From Primorskyibacter flagellatus (lineage in GTDB: Bacteria; Pseudomonadota; Alphaproteobacteria; Rhodobacterales; Rhodobacteraceae), in contig NZ_BMFJ01000001.1 in assembly GCF_014638275.1 (NCBI RefSeq), forward strand, positions 2,809,537 through 2,873,536: DNA of 64,000 bases, read 5' to 3'. Every line of letters begins with the position of its first letter. The stretch's first letter is position 1. Made by a program: the position numbers and the translations under genes. This document shows positions 60,313 through 64,000 of the stretch, in pieces. The notes under the pieces were generated by a model. That model saw only the letters and a program-made list of their open reading frames with translations. It searched no databases and had not been told where the DNA came from.

Positions 60313-61083
60313 ATGACACGTTACCTTTTCATCGGCGGCCTTCACCGGTCGGGAACCAGCCTTCTGGCGCGCCTTGTCGCCCGTCATCCTGATATCTCCG
60401 CGATTACAGGGTCTCCGGCCCCGGAGAACGAGGGCTGTTTTCTGCAGGGTGCCATCCCGCACACGGCCGTGCATGGCCGGCCGATGCATTTCGCGACCGA
60501 TCCGGACCAGCACCATGTCGAGGGAAGCCGATACGACAGCCTGGACGTGCGTGCGCGGATAGAAGCCGACTGGAATGCATGGTTCGATCCCTCACGGCCA
60601 TGGCGGCTGGAGAAGTCGCCGGTCAACCTGACGCGGATGCGGCTGTACCAGCAGCTTTTCCCGATGGCGCAGTTCGTCGTTATCGTCCGCCACCCCGAGA
60701 TGGTTGCAGCCGCGGTCGCGAAATGGGTGGAGGCAACGCCCGCCGCGCTGGTCGATCACTGGCTTGCGGCCCACCGCAGGGTTCTGGATGATTTGCCGTA
60801 CCTGCACGCGGTCTGTGTCATCCGCTACGAAGACCTGTGCCGCGATCCGTCCCGGACGGTTGCGGGGATACATCGGTTCATGGACCTGGCCCCTAACGAT
60901 ACAGCAAGGGACGAGGCGATCCGGAACGGTAACGCGGACTATCCGCGACCGTCCGGTCTGGATGAGACACTGACCGACTGGGGTTATGGCCCCTGCGGGC
61001 GGGTCGCACCCTGGGAACCGTTTGTCCGCCACCCCCTGCGGTCGGTACGGGAGCGTACGATGCGCGCGCTGACAGATCAGTAG
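60313..61083 (+). CDS. Sulfotransferase family protein
   Basis: A 256-aa PAPS-dependent sulfotransferase-like enzyme. The 5'-phosphosulfate loop is FIGGLHRSGTSLLARLV (residues 5-21), and the 3'-phosphate loop is in FVVIVRHPEMVAAAVAKW with Arg and Ser-like positions near residue 125. The LEKSPVNLTRMRLY segment is shared with glycan sulfotransferases. It is divergent from the GT-HAD operon and shares its palindromic promoter, so sulfation of a glycan or glycolipid made there is plausible. Its end overlaps the histidine kinase gene by seven bases. Confidence 0.85.
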   Translation: MTRYLFIGGLHRSGTSLLARLVARHPDISAITGSPAPENEGCFLQGAIPHTAVHGRPMHFATDPDQHHVEGSRYDSLDVRARIEADWNAWFDPSRPWRLEKSPVNLTRMRLYQQLFPMAQFVVIVRHPEMVAAAVAKWVEATPAALVDHWLAAHRRVLDDLPYLHAVCVIRYEDLCRDPSRTVAGIHRFMDLAPNDTARDEAIRNGNADYPRPSGLDETLTDWGYGPCGRVAPWEPFVRHPLRSVRERTMRALTDQ

Positions 61084-62021
61084 CCGTCAAGCGGCAGGCG
61101 CATGTCGATGGTCAGCCAGCCGTCTTCGAACCGCCGTTCCTTCTCTGCGCGCAGTTGCATGGCGGAGGCCTGGATGAGGCGCGATCCGAACCCCTTTTCG
61201 GCATCGATGTCGTAGTCCGGAACCAGTTCGCGCCAGAGGATCCTGACGCCGCCGTCATAGGGAACCCATTCGACATTGATGGTACCGTCGGAATGCCTGA
61301 GCGCGCCGTACTTCGCCGAATTGGTCACCCATTCGTGGAAGATCAGGACGAGGGACGTGATCGCCTTGGCGGGGATGAGGACTTCGACGCCGGACATCAC
61401 GATGGTCTGCAAGCTGCGCGCCGGGGCAAGGATTTCGTTCAGCAGCGCCTCAAGCGGAATGGGGCGCGACACGTCGGTCCGCAGCATGAGCGAATGCGCG
61501 CGGTCGAGCGCGGTCACCCGGTCACGCAGGTTGGAGACAACCTCGTCCTTGTCCGTACTCTCGCGCGCCGCGCTGGAGATCATGGCGGCCACCAGCGCAA
61601 AGAGGTTCTTGATCCGGTGGTTTATCTCGGAAAGATGCAGTTCCCGCTCGGCCAGAAGCTTCTGTTCGGAGGTGACGTCGAAGCTGACACCGATGACCTT
61701 GCTGCCATCTGGACCCTTGCTGAGCTTGGCCACGCCCCGCAGCCACCGTTCTCTTCCTGACGGCAGGTTGAGCCGGAAGGTCTGGTCGTATTCGTCGCCG
61801 TTGGTGGTCAGGGTGTCCAGAGCCTTGAAGACACGCTCCCTGTCGGCTTCGACAATGCGTTCGACAATGACGGACTGGGCGGTTGCATCGCTGTCGGACA
61901 GTTCGAACAGGTCGCGACACACGGGGTCGAGCCGGAGGCTGCCGTCGTCAACGGTCATCTCCCATCGTCCGATTCCGGCAAAGCCGAAGGCACTGTCCAG
62001 TCCGGTATCGTCTGTGGGCAT
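61077..62021 (-). CDS. PAS-containing HWE-family sensor histidine kinase
   Basis: A 314-aa soluble kinase. A single PAS domain (about residues 10-120, ending RGVAKLSKGPDGSKVIGVSFDVTSEQ) precedes the H-box SEINHRIKNLFALVAAMISS with His135; the N-box HEWVTNSAKYGAL and the WRE motif (ILWRELV) identify the HWE/HisKA_2 family. No membrane segment is present. HWE kinases often feed the PhyR-EcfG general stress pathway in alphaproteobacteria, which fits the neighbouring EcfG-like promoters; no response regulator lies adjacent. Confidence 0.9.
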   Translation of the reverse strand: MPTDDTGLDSAFGFAGIGRWEMTVDDGSLRLDPVCRDLFELSDSDATAQSVIVERIVEADRERVFKALDTLTTNGDEYDQTFRLNLPSGRERWLRGVAKLSKGPDGSKVIGVSFDVTSEQKLLAERELHLSEINHRIKNLFALVAAMISSAARESTDKDEVVSNLRDRVTALDRAHSLMLRTDVSRPIPLEALLNEILAPARSLQTIVMSGVEVLIPAKAITSLVLIFHEWVTNSAKYGALRHSDGTINVEWVPYDGGVRILWRELVPDYDIDAEKGFGSRLIQASAMQLRAEKERRFEDGWLTIDMRLPLDGY

Positions 62022-62119
62022 TGGGGTATTATCCGGTCCTGCAACATGTCGAGCCTAGGCCGAAGAAACACCTTCGGCAAGCGTCGCAATGTTAACTTTC
62101 ATGACCTCATGTCAACCGC

Positions 62120-62863
62120 TCAAGTGAGCTTGAGCGGTCCCTGGCCGTACAGGTATGCGGGATCAAAGGCGCCCAGTTCCTTCAGCGCCTGTTTGTCCAG
62201 GACCGTGACCTGACCGCGGGAAATATCGACCACGCCCGTCTCGCGAAGTTTCTTCACAACGCGGTTCATGTGAATGCTGGTCGTGCCGCAGGCATCGGCC
62301 AGTTCCTGTTGCGTCAGGGGCAGAGAAAACCCGTTCTCTCCCGCCAGATCGACGAAGTCGAGGCGCTGCCAGAGCTCCGCGACAAGGTGCGCGAGGCGAC
62401 CGTCGGCGCTCAGATGCTCCAGTTTCATGATCCATTCGCGGTGCATGGCGGCATCCAGCAGGGTCGAATACCAGAGCATCCGCGCGAGGGTCGGCTCTTT
62501 CTCCAGCACTTTCTGGATCCGGTCGTGCGGAACATATCCGATCTGCACGGACCCGATCGACACGACGTCATGGTCCAGCCGCTTCAGCGCAAACGCGTGC
62601 AGGTCCACGAAATCGCCCGGCACGTGCAGGGCGACGATATGGCGCTTGCCGTCCTCGTAGATGACGCGGGCAACGGTTCCTTCGATCAGGATCGTGCTCT
62701 GATCGACGACATCGCCGCGCCTCAGGATCGTATGCGGTGCCGTGAACCGTTCGACCGTACCGACCAGACCCTCCAGAAGAGTCCTTTCACGCTTCGACAG
62801 CGCGTCCCGGGAACGACCCTGCAGGAACCGCCGCGTGTAGGGACAAGAATCGTCCGTCATCAA
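62120..62863 (-). CDS. Crp/Fnr family transcriptional regulator
   Basis: A 247-aa regulator: cyclic-nucleotide-like beta-barrel (residues 30-140, VEGTVARVIYEDGKRHIVALHVPGDFVDLHAF) and a C-terminal winged HTH with LPLTQQELADACGTTSIHMNRVVKKLRETGVVDI. No N-terminal cysteine cluster for an Fe-S centre is present, so it is not an oxygen-sensing FNR. It lies 98 bp from the histidine kinase in the same direction, each probably with its own promoter. Confidence 0.92.
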   Translation of the reverse strand: MMTDDSCPYTRRFLQGRSRDALSKRERTLLEGLVGTVERFTAPHTILRRGDVVDQSTILIEGTVARVIYEDGKRHIVALHVPGDFVDLHAFALKRLDHDVVSIGSVQIGYVPHDRIQKVLEKEPTLARMLWYSTLLDAAMHREWIMKLEHLSADGRLAHLVAELWQRLDFVDLAGENGFSLPLTQQELADACGTTSIHMNRVVKKLRETGVVDISRGQVTVLDKQALKELGAFDPAYLYGQGPLKLT

Positions 62864-63237
62864 TTACCTTCTGTCCCGGGGACACACTGCTGATGTCGAC
62901 CACTAACATAAGTTAAGTTCGGTGCCATCTTCAACTATGGCTATACGTTCACAACCGCGTGGCGGGACGCATCGTTCCTGAGTTTTGCAACCTGAGTTCA
63001 CGGCTGGTGAACCAAACAACTTCCGCCCAGATCGACCCGGCCAAGACTGCGGATGGCAGATTGCTTTGCTTGCAGGCGGGAGGGGGCTGAACAGGACATC
63101 GCTGGAGTGGAGGATACTTGAGCGGCGTCCCTCAATTCCTGTCGTGGGAGAAGCCGCAGCCGCTAATCTGGGCGGACAGTCCCTGACCAACCTACCCCAA
63201 GGCGTGCATCACGAATGTCCGGCGGGACCAAAGCAAC
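62864..63237. other. 374-bp region without a convincing gene
   Basis: Between the Crp-type gene and the RND remnant I see no protein with recognisable domain or codon pattern. Short open frames on both strands have atypical composition for this genome and no ribosome binding sites. The stretch 62880-62930 next to the Crp start may hold its promoter (AACATAAGTTAAG). The rest may be decayed DNA associated with the nearby insertion sequences. Confidence 0.5.
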
Positions 63238-63756
63238 CTAAGCGACCTGACCCAATGCCGCCCCGGACGACCTCGCTTCCTTCTTCTCCCCCAGCATCAG
63301 CATGGCCGGGGTCACGATCAGTGTCAGGATGGTCGCAAACATGAGTCCGCCCGCGATAGCCGAGCTGAGTTCGATCCACATCTGGTTCGAAGGTGCGCCG
63401 TAGACGATCTCGCGCCGGAAGAAATCGACGCTGACGCCAATGACCATCGGCGCGAGACCAAGCGCGGTTGTGCCCGAAGTCAGGATTACTGGCCGCAGAC
63501 GTTGCGCGCCGGTGCGCAGCGCAGCTTCCAGTGGAGACATGCCGGTTTTCTTCAGATCGTTGTAGGTGTCGATCAGAACGATATTGTTGTTCACCACGAT
63601 CCCGGCCAATGCGATCACACCGATGCCGCCCATGACCACGCCGAAGGGTCGCCCTGTCAGCATCAGCCCCAGCAACACGCCCGCGATGGAAAAGACGATT
63701 GCGACCATGATCGTGAAGGCCTGATAGAAGCTGTTGAACTGGATCAGCAGCACGGT
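63238..63756 (-). pseudogene. RND efflux transporter permease, C-terminal remnant
   Basis: About 171 residues of the last membrane domain of an AcrB-type RND pump: IQFNSFYQAFTIMVAIVFSIAGVLLGLMLTG, then GIGVIALAGIVVNNNIVLIDTYNDLKK and GAQRLRPVILTSGTTALGLAPM, ending in LTLIVTPAMLMLGEKKEA. A full pump has over 1000 residues; everything before the ninth helix is missing because the reading frame ends in a stop at 63781-63783, inside an IS30-family end. The 5' part of the gene may lie beyond the window's right edge. Confidence 0.88.
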
Positions 63757-63909
63757 GCGCGCTACCTTGAAGTGCGACTCCTATTAGAAACCAATGGGTT
63801 ATCTAATCAGGAGATCGTGCCATGGGGACCTCTTATACGCATCTGAGCTTGACGGAACGTCGGAAAATCGAGGATTGGTGGCACGCGAATGTCCCTGTCC
63901 GGGTGATCC
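63757..63909 (+). mobile_element. IS30-family insertion sequence, 5' end, truncated
   Basis: From the RND breakpoint to a second junction. A start codon at 63822 opens a transposase with MGTSYTHLSLTERRKIEDWWHANVPVRVI, the N-terminus of IS30-family transposases, which is broken after about 29 residues and ends at a stop (63918) in foreign sequence. A GGAGATCGTGCC ribosome binding site precedes the ATG, and an imperfect hairpin (TTAGAAACC / GGTTATCTAA) lies at 63784-63806. Confidence 0.8.
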
Positions 63910-64000
63910 TCCCCCACTGAAGTGGTCCGACGTTATGTTTAGGAAAACGGAGGATCAGAATGGCTACGAAGCGGCACAAGCCGGAAGAGATTGTCACAAA
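63910..64000 (+). mobile_element. IS3-family insertion sequence, left end, runs off the window
   Basis: The sequence after about 63910 no longer matches the IS30 transposase. A strong GGAGG ribosome binding site precedes an ATG at 63960 opening MATKRHKPEEIVT, the N-terminus of IS3-family OrfA transposases (HTH_Tnp_1). A CCACT-GA-AGTGG palindrome lies at the junction. The element continues past the right edge and is nested inside the IS30 element. Confidence 0.8.

Noticed and set aside
62985..63344. Open frame of 119 codons on the plus strand between crp and the RND remnant
   Set aside because: No ribosome binding site, atypical composition, and its end runs antisense through the conserved RND C-terminus.

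Overview
The window is a 64 kb stretch of GC-rich chromosomal DNA that looks like a member of the Rhodobacterales (Alphaproteobacteria, Rhodobacteraceae/Roseobacter type). The evidence is family-level: a motB-flgE-flgK-flgL-flgI flagellar block with CtrA-like sites, an Mcl1-type malyl-CoA lyase, an FYDLN-acid protein, a DUF6525 protein, a PuuD urate hydroxylase and many ATGA-overlapping operons. No database search was possible, so all family names rest on motif recognition.

Layout. 0-0.6 kb: the end of an arsenic aquaporin-arsC pair. 0.6-6.4 kb: flagellar hook, ring and motor genes (minus strand). 6.5-11 kb: amidohydrolase, an orphan undecaprenyl-phosphate sugar transferase, urate hydroxylase PuuD and the NhaA antiporter. 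11-14 kb: a D-glutamate catabolic operon (dgcN-dgcA-D-amino acid transaminase). 14-23 kb: housekeeping and transport genes (malyl-CoA lyase, Lrp/LysE pair, accA, KtrAB potassium uptake, GST/GntR, SprT-like peptidase, FYDLN protein). 23-27 kb: tRNA-Ala(GGC), cupin, rRNA methyltransferase, FAD oxidoreductase, tRNA-Met(CAT). 27-33 kb: two LysR regulators, a frameshifted SDR, a quinone-oxidoreductase-like ADH, nitronate monooxygenase and an acyltransferase.

33-42.9 kb is the most striking block: eleven tightly packed minus-strand genes. They comprise a ZigA/CobW GTPase, a DUF6525 protein, a complete nickel/peptide-type ABC importer with a fused double ATPase, the histidine-rich zinc protein ZrgA, a MacB/FtsX-type ABC pair and two tandem DUF3299 lipid-free secreted proteins. 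They lie behind two Zur-box-like palindromes that cover a promoter. This reads as one zinc-starvation operon joining two unrelated transporters. Next to it, 43.1-49.4 kb is a dipeptide ABC importer ending in an M19 (zinc) dipeptidase, behind its own sigma-70-type promoter.

49.5-61.1 kb is a stress-type island: a small membrane protein, catalase HPII, a GT4 glycosyltransferase, an FAD/NAD(P)-binding protein, a degenerate two-TM channel-like protein, a GT2, a MurG-like GT, a sucrose-phosphate-synthase/phosphatase-like fusion and a sulfotransferase. The two divergent promoter regions of this island carry the same unusual palindrome, GGAAC-N17/18-GTTCC. It fits the EcfG general-stress promoter (GGAAC, 16-17 bp, cGTT) when read on either strand. 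An HWE-type histidine kinase and a Crp/Fnr regulator follow.

The right end (63.2-64 kb) is damaged: the C-terminus of an RND efflux pump is cut by an IS30-family element, which is itself interrupted by an IS3-family element running off the window.
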